A DNA stretch of 64,000 nt from Cannabis sativa (GCF_029168945.1 NC_083606.1:13418041-13482040), one strand, 5' to 3'; positions 11,817 through 24,760 are shown, counted from the first letter of the stretch. Notes: generated from the letters alone by a model not told the origin. Translations and numbers: made by a program.

Positions 11817-11985
11817 CCTTGGTTTAAACGTAGCTTGTAAGAAATGGTTAATAGATTCATCTTCCAATTCTTCAGGTACAGATGGAATAGGTTTACTCAC
11901 AACCTTCTTTGCCGAGGGCATTGGAACCCAAGGTTTGCTAGGTTTGAAATATTTCAATAACTGATTTAATAAGAAGTAATTGGTA
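11817..11985 (-). pseudogene. Captured exon of unknown gene in CACTA
   Basis: A minus-strand block bounded by a plausible AG acceptor (after a run like TTATTAAATCAG) and a GT donor (CCAAG/GTATGC) encodes LKYFKPSKPWVPMPSAKKVV and then EELEDESINHFLQATFKP. I do not recognise the protein. It lies just upstream, in the minus-strand sense, of the hexokinase exons but does not look like hexokinase, so it may come from another locus or a fused transcript. Confidence 0.35.
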
Positions 11986-12099
11986 AGAACAGCATGTAAC
12001 CAATATAAGACCACAAGAAAAACTAGACTAACATTTTTCTTATAATTTAATTTCAGGACAAACACATAATTAAATATATTTATAATCAAACACATATAA

Positions 12100-14403
12100 A
12101 CATTTTTTATGGCATTGTCACAGTAATAAAAAACAGATTTGCATTAATGCAGTCATATATATGTAATATCAAAAATAACTAAAAGAGAGGGATATGGTCT
12201 ATAAATAATATTATAAATTTTAACATATTCTCACCTTGTTTAGGGAAAAGCCTACTTTTGGTGATTACTATCAAGAATCTTAGAAATAAAAAAAGAACTC
12301 TCTTGGTAAAATTGGTGTATCCCTAAAAAAAACTAGTCACCAAACCTAAAACATACATTGGCATACTATATATATATGTTTATATGAAATTTTAATATTG
12401 CAATATAACAGAAATATATTCCTTTCTAAATATTATTATGAACAAAACCACTGTTCACTCACTCTAGGTTCCATAAAACTCCACTCAATACAGATATTTC
12501 CATTAGAAATCCAGCATTGAGAACCAACAAGCAGTAACTAGCAGATACCACTTTCTAATTTTAAGATTCGAAAATGGATAACTCGTTCTCATAATAAATT
12601 CACCTCTAAACCAAAACAGTGAAACCAGAAAACCAAATTTCAATATCATTTGCAACAACAACAACGAATTTGGACCAGCATTTAGTGAGCCTACATTTGC
12701 AACCGTTCTAGGTTCTTGCACAACTTCATATCAACCAGCAGAACCATTGCTTCAACTCCCCAAATTTTAAATTAAAACCTTACATATCCATTCAGAAACC
12801 TCAAAATAAAAGTTCTAACCTTTTTCCTCATTACAATACTTTCTAGAAAACTACACATTACAGATTAACAAATAGAAATGAACGATTTTAGTTCCACATA
12901 TAACATGGTCATATCTCACAAAGTAAAACCTCAATTTGTACTAAAAGCTGGCTCTGTTACTCTACTGAGAAATGACATAATTATTTACCATTATGCAATA
13001 TGTTAACTATGTAACCTATACTAAGAATTTTCACCATCATTAACTTCTTAGCTAATCTCTGCAAATTCCAAATGCAACTCAAACTAGCTCACAGAAAACT
13101 CAAAGAGTTACCCCAAAAGCACACACTGATGAAAAAAAAAAGAGGAAGAAGCAGTACCTGTAAATAGTTTATAAGCATTAGGCAGTTCCCTCTTTTGTGA
13201 AGCATAAAACATTGAAAAAAGTTGAAATAAAATAATAATAATTATCTTTATTCAAAGACAAACCTCTCAGTAATGACATCCAACTGAGTCTGGGTACTGT
13301 AAAGCAATCACTTCCTCTACAAATAGCAGCCAGGAGCACAAACTCTCTAATTTCTTTGCAACCCCCTAATATCTAACAGACTGCAAAAAGAGAAAATAAT
13401 GTCATAAGATAACACTGCTACAAGAGTCCAAACAATTCAATTATTCAAGGCCCAAGTGCAGCCATGAAATGCACTAGAGCAAAACTTCAAAGACAAATGA
13501 GTCAATTTATATTGGCAGACATTATCCTATTAATTCATATTGAGAGAAAGTTCCCAAGTAAACCACGTGTGTTTGAACTAGGTCCAAAAAATAATTCTAC
13601 AGAATATCAAAAAAAAAAAAAAAAACCTTTTCGAATCCAATCATGGGATGCATGCCATAAGACCCATATACAAGCATAATCCAAATTACATAATAGAGAA
13701 CTACAGATCTCATAACTTCCAGAAAAAATAATAATTATAATAAGTACAGAACAACTGTATAGATAAACTATGAACGATTTAAGTCAACAAAAATTCAGAA
13801 GAAAACAGAGTCAAGAAAAGCTTCAATTAACTCACATTCGGAGAAAGTACAGTTGCCACTATGAAAAACCCATATGGAAGATTACTTTAGAAACCAAAAT
13901 AGATCAATGAAAGCCATTTCAATATACCAAACTATGTAAAACCCATGAAACCTAAACTCAACACTATAAATTTTAAAAATACAACGAAATTCAAATTTTT
14001 CTGAATTTCCCACTAAAATGCCTCGCTCAAACATCGAGAAAACAAAAATAGGAAAGTCGCAACACACTTTTAAAGAGACTTTATCTAAAAAGAAGCTCAA
14101 AAGCAAGTTATAGTGGACTGAAAAAACAATGCAGATCCATGGATCAAAAGGTGAAAAAGCAAAATTCACCTGAAACTTTATATGTATATACAAAGAAAAA
14201 AAAAGGAGTAAAGACAGTGTGGTGGAAGTGAATCAACAGTGAACCAGAAAACAATGGTGAGCTAAAGGCTAACCTCTTGAAACCGTTGATCTACTTATAA
14301 AGTCAACATCTCATTCTCCAACTTTCTTTCTTGAACAAAATTCAAACTTTGAGGATCAGAATTTGATTTGATGTGATTCAAAGCTAGCTGAGGAAATAAA
14401 CTG
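12100..14403. other. Non-coding filler in CACTA, possibly captured introns or UTR
   Basis: No transposon protein is encoded here. Base composition is more balanced than in the surrounding AT-rich filler, and short blocks such as 13260-13385 resemble leader exons bounded by splice-like signals on the minus strand. I cannot assign them to a gene. Confidence 0.3.
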
Positions 14404-14719
14404 TCAGGAAGTATATATACCAGCAGAGTTATCTAAGCTAAAAGAGCTAACGATCTTGTCGTTAAGCACTAATAAGTTAAGTGGTGAAATTCCAGAAGGA
14501 ATCGGTGAGTTCCCAAACCTGGACACTTTGATTATATGGAATAATTCCTTAACTGGGAAAATCCCACAAAAGCTCGGTTTAAGCGCTAAGCTAACGAAGG
14601 TCGATTTATCCACCAACTCACTCGAGGGACCAATACCACCAAACATCTGCAATGGTAACAAGCTAGTCAAACTCATCCTCTTTGTCAGCAGCAACAGCAA
14701 CAGCAGGTGCAAACTATAG
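14404..14719 (+). pseudogene. Captured LRR receptor kinase fragment (TDR/PXY-like)
   Basis: The plus strand encodes about four consecutive plant-type leucine-rich repeats: ELTILSLSTNKLSGEIPEGI, then NLDTLIIWNNSLTGKIPQ, then KLTKVDLSTNSLEGPIPPNI and CNGNKLVKLILF. Wording and spacing are closest to the ectodomain of TDR/PXY-type LRR receptor kinases, which perceive CLE peptides. There is no signal peptide, membrane segment or kinase, and the frame ends shortly after in a CAG-rich stretch. It lies in the opposite orientation to the hexokinase fragment, so it is a separate capture. Confidence 0.75.
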
Positions 14720-15862
14720 TACAATACACCTTTGCAGGAAATTTCTTGTCTTCTCACACCTTTTTTTTTTTTGCTGAATTTACATTATTTTAATGTGTGT
14801 CTCGAACAAGAAGCCAACACAGCAAACAAATCAATGTATAGATAGGCTGAAGCAATAGATAAATTATTTAAAGACAAAACAAAAGACATCAAACCCATAT
14901 ATAGATGAGCGGATAGAACTTGAAGGCAGCGTCATTGTCGTTTGCAAGGAAGGAGCTATCGTCGTCGACTGTGAGTAGGGGAGAAGCTGCGCCATCATCG
15001 TCTGCGAGTGGGGGAGTTGGAGTCGTCTTCTGCGAGTCGTCTGTTGTCGTCGACTCTTCTCGGCTTGGTCAGAGATGAGCGGATAGATTTCTCACGTAGA
15101 GAACTCGATTGACCTCCGGTGGAAGCCTGGTGTTACCTTTGCGGAGACTGATTGTTGTCATTTTGGGGATTTAGGGTTTTGGTGTTTGGAGAACGAGAAA
15201 GTAAGAGAGAAAAAGTAAAGTTGCAGAGAAAGCTCTCGTTTGGGGATTTCCCCTGTTAAAATAAATAAATAATATAATTTCTTTTTTTTTTCTATTTGAA
15301 TTAGAATTAATTTTTTTTTGTCCAAAAATAAATAAATAATGAAATTTTATTGCAAGCAATTAAAATAAGATAATGGATAATTATATAAATTACTATTTTT
15401 TTTTTGTAAAAAGTTTAGAGTTTTATATTTTAAAGATTTTTTTTTATAATTTTATGATTTTTTTATAGAAAAAATACGAAAATTACATAAAAGTAGAAAA
15501 TAATATCCAAATAATATCAAAACAACAACAATATAATTTTTTCAATTTATATTTTTAAAAAGACTTAAGTTTTTTTAATTTTTTTTCCAATTTATATTTT
15601 TAAAATATTTATTTATATATTTTTGAAAAATAATTCTAGTGAAAATTCTTTTTTTTTATTAATTAAAAATTAAAAAGTGTTAGTAGTTAATATTTGAATA
15701 AAAAAAATATAATTTTTTTTATAATATAATTACTTTTAAAATAATATTCAGTAATATTATTTTTTTATTGTTTTTTTTTTAATTTGGTCATATTGTTTCT
15801 TTGGATTTTTTTTTCTAGTGTAACACATCATCCTCACACCTCTGAAAAGGAATAAACAAGCT
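14720..15862. other. CACTA region upstream of the transposase gene
   Basis: About 14890-15180 is relatively GC-rich with repeated CGTCGTC-type triplets and may be another captured leader. The rest, to 15862, is very AT-rich and probably contains the transposase promoter, which I cannot pinpoint. Confidence 0.35.
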
Positions 15863-18800
15863 ATGGATAAGAGTTGGATTTCTAATAACAATAGATTGTC
15901 TGCCAAGTACAATAAGGGATTGCAAAAATTCATTAGATTATCAAGTAGTCATCTGAATGAGGAGAATAAGATTCGGTGCCCATGTGTTATGTGTATGAAT
16001 TTATACTTTCATGACTTACAGACAATTGAGCGTCATATCTACATAAAAGGGTTTTATACTCGATATGTTAATTGGGTACATCACGGGGAAGATATTTTAG
16101 AAGAAAGTGATCATGATAATGATGATGCTACTGATGTCGAAGATTTCAGTGATATTGGCGATAATAATAATGACATTGACCATGATGACAATGATGATAT
16201 GATCCCAGCAATTGAAGACTTGGCTCAAGAAGTTCCTACACATAATGCTTCTGAGAATTTTGAGGATTCAAGTCATAAGGAGAAATGGAAAAACTTCCAT
16301 AACTTATTTGATGAAGTAGAAAAAGAATTGTATCCTGGATGTACAAAGTTTTCAAGTTTGACTTTCATGGTTAAGCTAATGCATATAAAAGTATTGACTA
16401 GCTTGAGTATTAAAGGCTTCGACATGATTCTTGAGCTTCTTAAGGATGCATTTCCTGATGATAACAAAATCCCAAATTCTTATTATGAGGTTAAGAAAAT
16501 ATTGAGTGGTCTTGGTTTAGAGTGCGAAACAATAGATGTATGTAAGGATGATTGTTGTTTGTACTGGAAAAACAATAAAGATGCTACAAATTGTCCTATA
16601 TGTGGTCATGAAAGATATGAGTACCAAGGAACTAAAGGAAAAAAAATACCACATAAAAAGATGCATTATTTTCCAATAACTCCCCGTTTACAACGACTTT
16701 TTATGTCAAGACACACCGCAGCAGATATGAGGTGGCACAAAGAAAAACGTGTGGATACTGAAGGTGTACTTAGACATTCGGCAGATGCAGAGGCTTGGAA
16801 AGATTTCGATAAGCAATATCCTGATTTTGCCAAAGAGCCTCGAAACATTAGGTTGGGATTTGCAACAGATGGGTTTAATCCGTTTGGTGATTTATCAAAC
16901 TCATACAGCATGTGGCCAGTAATACTAATGCCATATAATATGCCACCATGGATATGCATGAAACGAGAATCCTTAATGATGGCAAGACTTATTCCTGGAC
17001 GTCGTGCTCCAGGTAAGGACATAGATGTCTATTTACAACCCTTAATTGAAGAACTAAAAGAATTATGGGAGAAAGGAGTAAGAACTTTTGATGTTGTTGA
17101 TAAAACATATTTTACAATGCGTGCACGTGTTATGGACAATTAATGATTTCCCCGCATATGGTACCGTGTCCGCTATAGCACTCAAGGGTATAAGGCATGT
17201 CCAGTTTGTGAGGATGACACATCTTCATTTCGAGTTAGGGGTAAGATCTCTTACATGGGACATCGTCGATATTTGTGTGCTGAACATCAGTGGCGCAATG
17301 ATAAGGAATACGATGGTACAATTGAAACACGAAATCCCCCTCAAGAGTTAACAAGTGATGAAATTTTAACTAAATTAGATGGTATGTGGAAATGTAGGCC
17401 GGTAAAAATGTTGATATTGTAAAAGATGATCGAATCGATGAAGAATGCGAGCTATCAAAATAAAACAAATTGGAGGCGTAAAAGTATTTTGTGGGAGTTA
17501 GCATACTGGCCCAAACTTAAACTAAGGCATAATTTGGATGTGATGCATATTGAGAAAAATATATGTGACAGTGTGGTTGGAACAATGTTTAGCATCGACG
17601 GCAAGTGTAAGGATACCGATAAGGCACGACTTGACTTACAAGATTTGAAAATTCGTAAGCAATTGCAAATGAAGAAACGGGGGAACAAGTGGGTGAAACC
17701 TACGGCTTGTTATACATTATCGATGAAGGAACGACAAACTATTTGTAAGTTCTTGGAGTCTGTTAAATTTCCAGATGGATATGCAGCAAACTTGTCTCGA
17801 AATATAATTATGAAAGATGGGAAGATTACTGGTTTAAAAAGTCACGATTGTCATATATTATTACAGATATTGCTACCTATTTGTGTAAAGCCATACTTGA
17901 AAAAAAAAGTGATGAGTGTAATTGCTGAATTATCCTTATTTTTTCAAAAACTATGTGCGAAGACATTGTATGTGAAAGACTTAAATGATTTGGAAGAAGG
18001 CATCGTGTTCACACTTTGTAAGATGGAAAGTATTTTCCCCCCTGCCTTTTTCGATGTGATGATTCATCTAGCGGTCCACTTGCCAAAGGAAGCCAAGTTA
18101 GGTGGTCCTGTCCAAATGCGATGGATGTATTTAATTGAAAGGTAACAAAATTTTTGTTACCTTAACAAATAATGAATTTTAAAAATATGCACTAATGTAT
18201 ATATTAATTATATAACCTTTTTATAGGGAAATGGGTCATTTGAAAAAATATGTAAAGAACAAAGCTCGGCCTGAAGGTTCCATTGCTAAAGGATATATAA
18301 TTAGTGAGGCATTAAATTTTTGTTCTATGTATCTTCATGGGATAGAAACTCGTTTCAATCGTCCAGATCGAAATCCAGATGATGTCGGAGTAAGAAGAGA
18401 ATCAACATTATCCATATTCAACTTACCAACTAGACCATTTGGGAAACAATCATCAATCAGAATAAGTGAAGATGAACGAAATATGGTTCATTGGTACATT
18501 CTGAATAATTGTCCTGAATTGGAGCCATATTTGGAGTAAGTTTTCTTTAATTCATCTTAAATATATCCTAAAAAATTTATGTTGTCGTAAATAAAATAAT
18601 TCTTATCTGAGAGTTACTTACTTTGAATCAGAGAACACAGATTGTTTTTACAATCTAAAGGTGTTTTGGATATTGACGAATCACAGAAAAAAAAATTTCC
18701 ATCTTGGTTTGAAAATAAAGTAAGTTCGTAAATTTGTATATCTTTCAAATGGAATATGCATATTTATTCTCATTTTAACTATACAAATTATTATCTCAGG

Positions 18801-19579
18801 TTAAAAGAATGAATGAATGCTCATATTCTACAGCCCAAGATGATTTATATGCCATTGCAATTCAGCCTAATTTTTTAATTTGCAAGTATACTGGTTGTAT
18901 GGTTAATGGTGTTAGATATCACACAAAAACTCGAGATGAAAAACGAGTCACTCAAAATTATGGAATTCGAGTTGAGGCAGAATATAATGGGAACCTTTGT
19001 GATTTTTATGGTGTCATCGATGAAATATGGGAAGTACATTACATCTATTTCAATAAGGTGATATTGTTCAAATGTTCTTGGTATAACACCAGTGAGAGTC
19101 CACGTAGAATCTATACGGAATATCATATGACTAGTATAAATATTAGCTCATATTGGTTTGAAGACGACCCGTTTCTTCTTGCAAATCAAGTTAATCCAGT
19201 ATTCTATTTAGATGACATTAAAAAAGGAGAAAATTGGAAAGTGGTGCAAAAGGTAAACCATCGTCATATTTGGGAAATACCATCAGAGCCTGAAGTTGAT
19301 GATGGAGAACGAGTTGTCCAGAATCGTGAAGCATATCAAGAAGATTCCTCAAACAACATTAATCTCACATTGGATTCTTCAAACAACATGGATGACGTTC
19401 TTATTCGAAAAGATATTGATGAAGTTGAAACTGATGAGTTATTGATTGACTCCCCAAAAGATCAAAATAATCAAGTTCAACACGAATTAAACATTGATGA
19501 TATTGATGAAGAAGCACTACTTAGTGGTTCGCATTCGAAACCGATCGTGATGAAAGTGATTAATATAAAGGGTGTGTAA
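15863..19579 (+). pseudogene. CACTA TNP2-type transposase (Transposase_21, DUF4218, DUF4216), frameshifted
   Basis: This is the enzyme that cuts and moves CACTA elements in the nucleus. The first block, 15863-17143 (426 codons), has the N-terminal transposase-associated domain (start MDKSWI, with CPCVMC), an acidic linker, a CPICG zinc-like motif and the Transposase_21 core with ATDGFNPFG and GKDIDVYLQPL. One missing base near 17137 ends this frame just before the expected WTINDFPAYG; that sequence continues in another frame, a second shift follows near 17175, and another lies near 17410-17440. The next block, 17426-18145, carries RHNLDVMHIEKNICD and DUF4218, then an intron to 18231-18539. 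After a short exon around 18633-18719, DUF4216 fills 18800 onward. The lesions make this a pseudogene, although most of the protein is still legible. Confidence 0.9.
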
Positions 19580-19647
19580 ATAACTTTATTTTGTTAATGG
19601 GATAATTTAATATTAGCTACTAATAATTTATCATTTCAGATTTTATT

Positions 19648-22600
19648 ATGTCAAGTAGTACGAGAAAAGGTAGTTCAAAACGGGGACGCACTGATACTTC
19701 AGATCAACCCTTGAGTAGTACGAGAAGATTTAGCTCTAAACGGGCACACAATGATACTCAATCACCATCAGATTCACCGCAATCCTTGACACCTTCTACT
19801 GATGACCCTTCAACAGTTCCATTACATGATGAACAACGTCAATCTTCAAAAGGTACAAAATTTTATCATCACTCTTATTTTGGAAAAAAATACATTTATA
19901 AATACTTATTAATTATATATTTTTCTTACAAAAAATAGAAATACAAAAGAACGTACGTGGTCCTACTCGTGGGGATCGCTTAAGCCGTGAACTGAAGAAT
20001 GACAAAATAACTAATTTAACTATTACCTATAATAAGGGCGAGCTTCGAGTTTATGGTGATAACGCTTCTGATTTCACAACTAATGTTGGCGTAAATGTAC
20101 GCTATCATGCTCCATTGCAATATAGTGGTTGGAGCAAAGTTCCACCTGCAGAAAAAAAAAGCTGTATATGCTCGTATACAGGTACATTTATTAATATATT
20201 CATTTTTCAATATTTTTTTTAATTAGGTAATTTTATATTTATTTATTCAAAACTTATGCAGGATGTATTCAAATTGGACTTTGCAAAAGATCCATATCTT
20301 GAGGTAATTTGTGATGAATATTGCAAAAATGCATACAGCAATCATCGTCATAATTGTCACCGACATTATAAAAAAATGATCGAGGAAGGAAAAAATCCAT
20401 TAGAGCATCGACCTACGGGTTTGGTGATAAAAGAAGCTGACTGGAAATGGATGTGCACTGCATGTTTCTCCAGCGAAGAGTGGAAGGTATCATAATGTCT
20501 ATTTCATCATATAAATTTTTAATTTTCTTAAAAAATTATTAATGTCAATTACTTTTTTTTTGCAGAAAAAGTCTGTGGCTGGCTCAAAAAATAGATCAAA
20601 AGTAAAATTTATGCATAGGGGTGGAAGTAAATCATTTACTCAACACTTACATGAGACGGTAAAAATAATTTATTATTACTAATTAATTTTAAATTACTAT
20701 GTATAAGTTTTAAAATTTTTTCACTTAATTATTTCAGAAGTCTACACCGGTAATGGATGTAGATGAAGGACAATCAAAGTCTATTAAAGCTGGAGAGATT
20801 GAAACATTCAAAAAAACTCACTACACAGAAAAAAATGGATGGATCAACCAAATTGCTGAGGAAAAATATGTATGCAACACATTCACTATAGGTTAATAAC
20901 ATTTTCTCCACTATTTACATTTTATATAAATATATTACACAATTTTTTTTATCTTTGTAGAAAGAGATGATTGAGTTACGTGAAGATCAACTTAATCAAC
21001 TCGAAGCTGGTACATTAATAATGGTAGACGATGCTGCTATTTATAGACAAGTTTTAGGTGATGCTAAGTATGGGTGGCTAAGAGGGACTGGACCTGTAAT
21101 AGGAAAAAAATTATCAATAGAGTTGTCATCTAAATCCAAGGAGCTTCAAGAACAACGCATTGAAAAATTAGAAAAAATCATCAAAGATTTTACCAGTGAA
21201 AAAGATGGTGTTTTTTAAAAATATATTCAAGAAAAAGTGGACAAGCGAGTTGAATCATTGGAAAGAAAATTCTTGGAAGGACATAAATTTCAATCATCAT
21301 CAAATAAAGAGACAAATCCACCACAACAGTGGCCAACTCCACCAACAATGGTTTTTTCTTTTTTTTTTATTTAAAATAATATTGATTTTACTACTATTAT
21401 AACTAATTCTTCTATGCTGTTTGTAGGATAAAACTTATAGATTAACTTTAGGAGACGGTGATGTAGTTGCTATTGGTGAAATTTTTCCGGGAAAACAAGT
21501 TCATGGGAAAGATTTGAAAAAAGGCAATGTACGAGTATGCATAATTGAATGTTTGAATGAAAATGCTCGTCTTCCTGTCCATGTTCGTGATGATTTAATC
21601 TTCGTAAAAGATGCGAGCCAAAGCTTTGTTGCATGGCCTAACACTTAATCATCTTTGGTGATTCTGAGGTAAAAGAAAATAGTTTGATTTGTATTTAGCC
21701 TTTCTATTATAATTATTTATTGTTTAATAATATTTTAGGCATTAAAAACTATGGAGAAAAATGAACATTTATCTCCACACATGCCAACTCAGAAAGCTTC
21801 AACAAGTTCGATGAATGTGAAAGACTCTCCTGTTCCATTTGTTATGCCCAAAATCATCCCAAGGAGCGTCAAAGCTATATTGTTAAGTGTTCAATATCGC
21901 AAAAGTAGAGAAGAGTATCGTATTGAAATGGATCCAAATATTTTTGGGTCTGATCAAGATTTGTATATTGAACCTAAAGATATAGTTCATCTTGGCACAA
22001 ATGTTGAGATTGGAGCTGAGTGTATCGCATTTTATATAAGGTAAGAGATTTTTTTATCATATTTTTTAATCGCACACTTAATAACATTATTTAATTTGGT
22101 ATTGTTATAATGTTTAGGATCTTACATGAAAGGTTAAAAAATTCAAAAAGAGAGAAGTATTTTCGTTTTATTCATCCAAGTTGGGCTTCTATAGTGGGAT
22201 CCTATTTGCAGCAAAATGTAGAATCAATAGCAGATCGATTAGCAAGCGCAGGGGAGATGCAACTTTCATTGATCCCTATTAATTTAGGGTAAGATTAACT
22301 TAAATTATTATTTTAGCTATATAGTAATATATTTATATATTAAAATTTTTTCTTCCATCACTAGTTATCATTGGGTGCTAATAATAATTGATCCATCTCG
22401 TGAGATGTGTTTCTGGCTCAATCCAACTGGAGAACTACCAAGTGATACCATTAAGAATTTTATCGCAATGTAAGTGAATAATATTTATCATTAGTATAAT
22501 AAGCATCAAATTAAAATTTATATGTAATAGTGTTGATGTTAATTTGTTTATTATTTAGGATTTTTGACTATTACAATGCTTCAAAAAAGAAAACTCCAAG

Positions 22601-23038
22601 AGCAGCTGGTATTATATGGAAAATTATAAAAGTGAGTAGTCTTTATCTCTCAAAGTATATAATAAATTTTTGTATTTCACAAATATTTAATGATTTTACA
22701 ACAAAATATTACTTTTAATTATTTATTTTAAGAGATTCTTACACATCTATATAAATGTGCAGTGTCCTCGACAACCCAAACACTTTGAATGTGGATATTA
22801 TGTTATGAAATACATGCGGGATTTATGCATGGATTCAAGACCTCTCAATTGGTTAAATACTAATGTATATGAAATATACATCTTTTTCAATATATATATA
22901 TAAATAATATTTAAGTTCACTAATATTTATTAATATTTTTTTTTTCAGTGCAACAATAGAATGGAGAATTATTACACAAATGAAGAAATTGATGAAATTC
23001 GAATAGAGTGGGTCGATGCATTCATAGAATTGATTTAA
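19648..23038 (+). pseudogene. CACTA second gene: Transposase_24-like region with C-terminal Ulp1-like protease
   Basis: This multi-exon gene follows the transposase in the same direction. It starts with a basic Ser/Arg-rich region (ATG at 19648). Next is a region like plant Transposase_24/PTTA proteins (GPTRGDRLSRELK, YNKGELRVYGDN, WMCTACFSSEEWK, a coiled-coil with RIEKLEKIIKDF). A small beta-rich domain follows at about 21427-21647 (LTLGDGDVVAIGEI). The C-terminal part, 21751-23038, is a Ulp1/C48 peptidase with YHWVLIIIDP and CGYYVMKYMRDL supplying His and Cys. Exons are joined by AT-rich GT-AG introns. Breaks include an extra A in the poly-A run at 20152-20160, an in-frame TAA at 21216-21218 and a shift near 21645. 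Where the catalytic Asp is expected, WLNPTGE shows Asn. Confidence 0.8.
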
Positions 23039-23690
23039 TATTTTATTATGTTTTTATTCATTTTTATTGAACAAATGAATCATACTATATTCATTAATTA
23101 TTTAATTTATACATTATCATTTTATTTTATTTGTTTATATTAATATTTTAGTTTATCTTTTTTCTCTTCTAAATTATTTTTCAACACTCTTTAGAAGTTT
23201 CAATAAAGCAACGATATAAGTTTTTATTTTGTGAGAAAATTATAATTCTACTCTTTAAAATTTTTTATTTTTAAAATAATATTTAGTAATACTGTTTGTA
23301 TTAGGTGCGAACCTAATTATAATTAATTTTAATTTTTTTAAAAAATACATGCAAATTGTATATATTTACCAAATTAATAATTTAGGTAATAAATGCAATA
23401 AAGAATAAAAAAAATAATAATTTCACTAAAATTAATAAAAAAATTACATAAATAATTTACGTTCATTGGAGAAACATTAAAAATAATATTTATATTTTAG
23501 TAAAAAAATCAATTATTTACTGTATTTTCTAATATTTAGTATAACAATTTTATAAATAATAATTATATTTTTACTCTAATAAATGAATTAGTAGGTAACA
23601 AAATATTATATTTTATTAAATATAAAATACAAAAGTGGTAAATAATATTTTTATACAAGAAAAAATAATTGCTGAGTATTGATTGCGAGA
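23039..23690. other. AT-rich 3' region of CACTA
   Basis: There is no coding potential between the end of the second gene and the right subterminal repeats. The sequence is extremely AT-rich. Confidence 0.6.
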
Positions 23691-24056
23691 AGAAATATGT
23701 TTCTACTAAAAAATGCATATGGTAGCAAAAATTAGTAGCTGAAAATATTATTTTCCTACTAAACACAATTGGTAGTAAAATTGGTAGCAAAAAATACAAA
23801 GATCTTTTGCTATTAAGAAATATGGTAGTTAAATTGGTAGCTAAATACAAAAATTTTGCTACCAAAATTTATTGGTAGCTAAAAATCACAATTGCCTACT
23901 AAATAATTTGGCAGTAGAAATATTTGGTCTTATTTGTTTGGTATTTGCTACTAAAAAATTTTGCTACTAAAATTTGGTAGCAATAAGCTACATTTTGCTA
24001 CCAATAAAATTTGGTAGCTAAAAGCATGGTAGCTAAAAGATATTTTTCTTGTAGTG
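23691..24056. repeat. CACTA right subterminal repeat array
   Basis: Repeated TTGGTAGCAAA / TTTGCTACCAA motifs match those at the left end and lead to the terminus TTTCTTGTAGTG. Confidence 0.85.
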
Positions 24057-24117
24057 TCAATCTACCAATTTTCCCTCAAGTTCCCAATGGGTGCTGGTAA
24101 TAATTGTCTCCTTGCCT
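24057..24117 (+). pseudogene. Ty3/gypsy protease remnant, right part
   Basis: This short segment encodes YQFSLKFPMGAG, the downstream end of the retropepsin domain whose upstream part ends at 9383. It is cut off at 24118 by a new sequence starting TGTAACACCC. Confidence 0.7.
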
Positions 24118-24330
24118 GTAACACCCTATTTTCTTAGGAACCACCCAAGCCCTAGACTCACATGTTCTCAGCCTTTGCATTTTCTTTACCTACACATGTA
24201 AATAATATCTGTGAGTCAACAGACTCAGTGAGAAAAGCATATAACATATAAAATATTATCGCCTTGTATTTAGGCACCCATACACCTATTTACAATGCTT
24301 AACAGATGTACAACCTCTGTACTACATGGA
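24118..24330. repeat. LTR-like end fragment
   Basis: The sequence starts TGTAACACCCTATTTT, similar to the start of the 2.26-kb solo LTR at 55822 (TGTAATACCC). It directly abuts the gypsy remnant. No right end is seen, so it is probably a truncated LTR of a chromovirus-like family. Confidence 0.35.
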
Positions 24331-24760
24331 CTAGATATTCATCCTGTAATAATGTGGGTAGGGGAGACCATTAGACCAAGTGAAGTGAGTTCCAATGCAC
24401 GCCAAGTCAAACCCACCTGAGACGCTACAAAAGTCTTGCAAGTCTCTGCAATCTGTCAGATAACCACCATATTTATCATCTTGACTAAGCATCATGTTGA
24501 GATCACCTAAAAGGACCCATAGGAAATTCAACCCTGAGACCTCCAAAGACAATTATTTTTCCAAAATCAACCCTATCACTCATATCAGCTAGACCATACA
24601 CAAAGAACCTAGACTAATGCAAACTATTTAGAGTATTATGAACCATCACACAAACAAAGAAGACGAGATTACCTGTACATTCACACCCACCTTCAAAGAA
24701 AGATAGATGCCACCTGTAAAGCCAACAACTCCAACCACTAAAGTGACCATAAACCCCAAA
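24331..24760 (-). pseudogene. LINE (non-LTR retrotransposon) endonuclease fragment
   Basis: The minus strand encodes LWVLLGDLNMMLSQDDKYGG and then DLQDFCSVSGGFDLACIGTHFTWSNG. These are typical of the apurinic-like endonuclease (EEP) domain of plant LINE-1 ORF2, including the GD-N motif. Upstream sequence to about 24760 fits the same domain with stops and shifts. No reverse transcriptase is visible in the window. Confidence 0.75.

Larger units (their letters stand above)
9384..24056 (+). mobile_element. Large CACTA (En/Spm) transposon, 14,673 bp
   Basis: The left end starts CACTACAAGAAA and the right end finishes TTTCTTGTAGTG, a matching terminal inverted repeat. A 3-bp duplication TCA flanks it (9381-9383 and 24057-24059), as expected for CACTA. 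Both ends have arrays of subterminal motifs. It holds a TNP2-type transposase gene and a second gene with a Ulp1-like protease on the plus strand, plus host-gene fragments at about 9.98-14.72 kb. The host protease frame of the interrupted gypsy element reads through correctly once the transposon and one TCA are removed. Both genes carry frameshifts or stops, so this copy is probably not autonomous now. Confidence 0.95.

Noticed and set aside
16666..17022. A 118-codon minus-strand frame
   Set aside because: It is antisense to the Transposase_21 core of the CACTA transposase.
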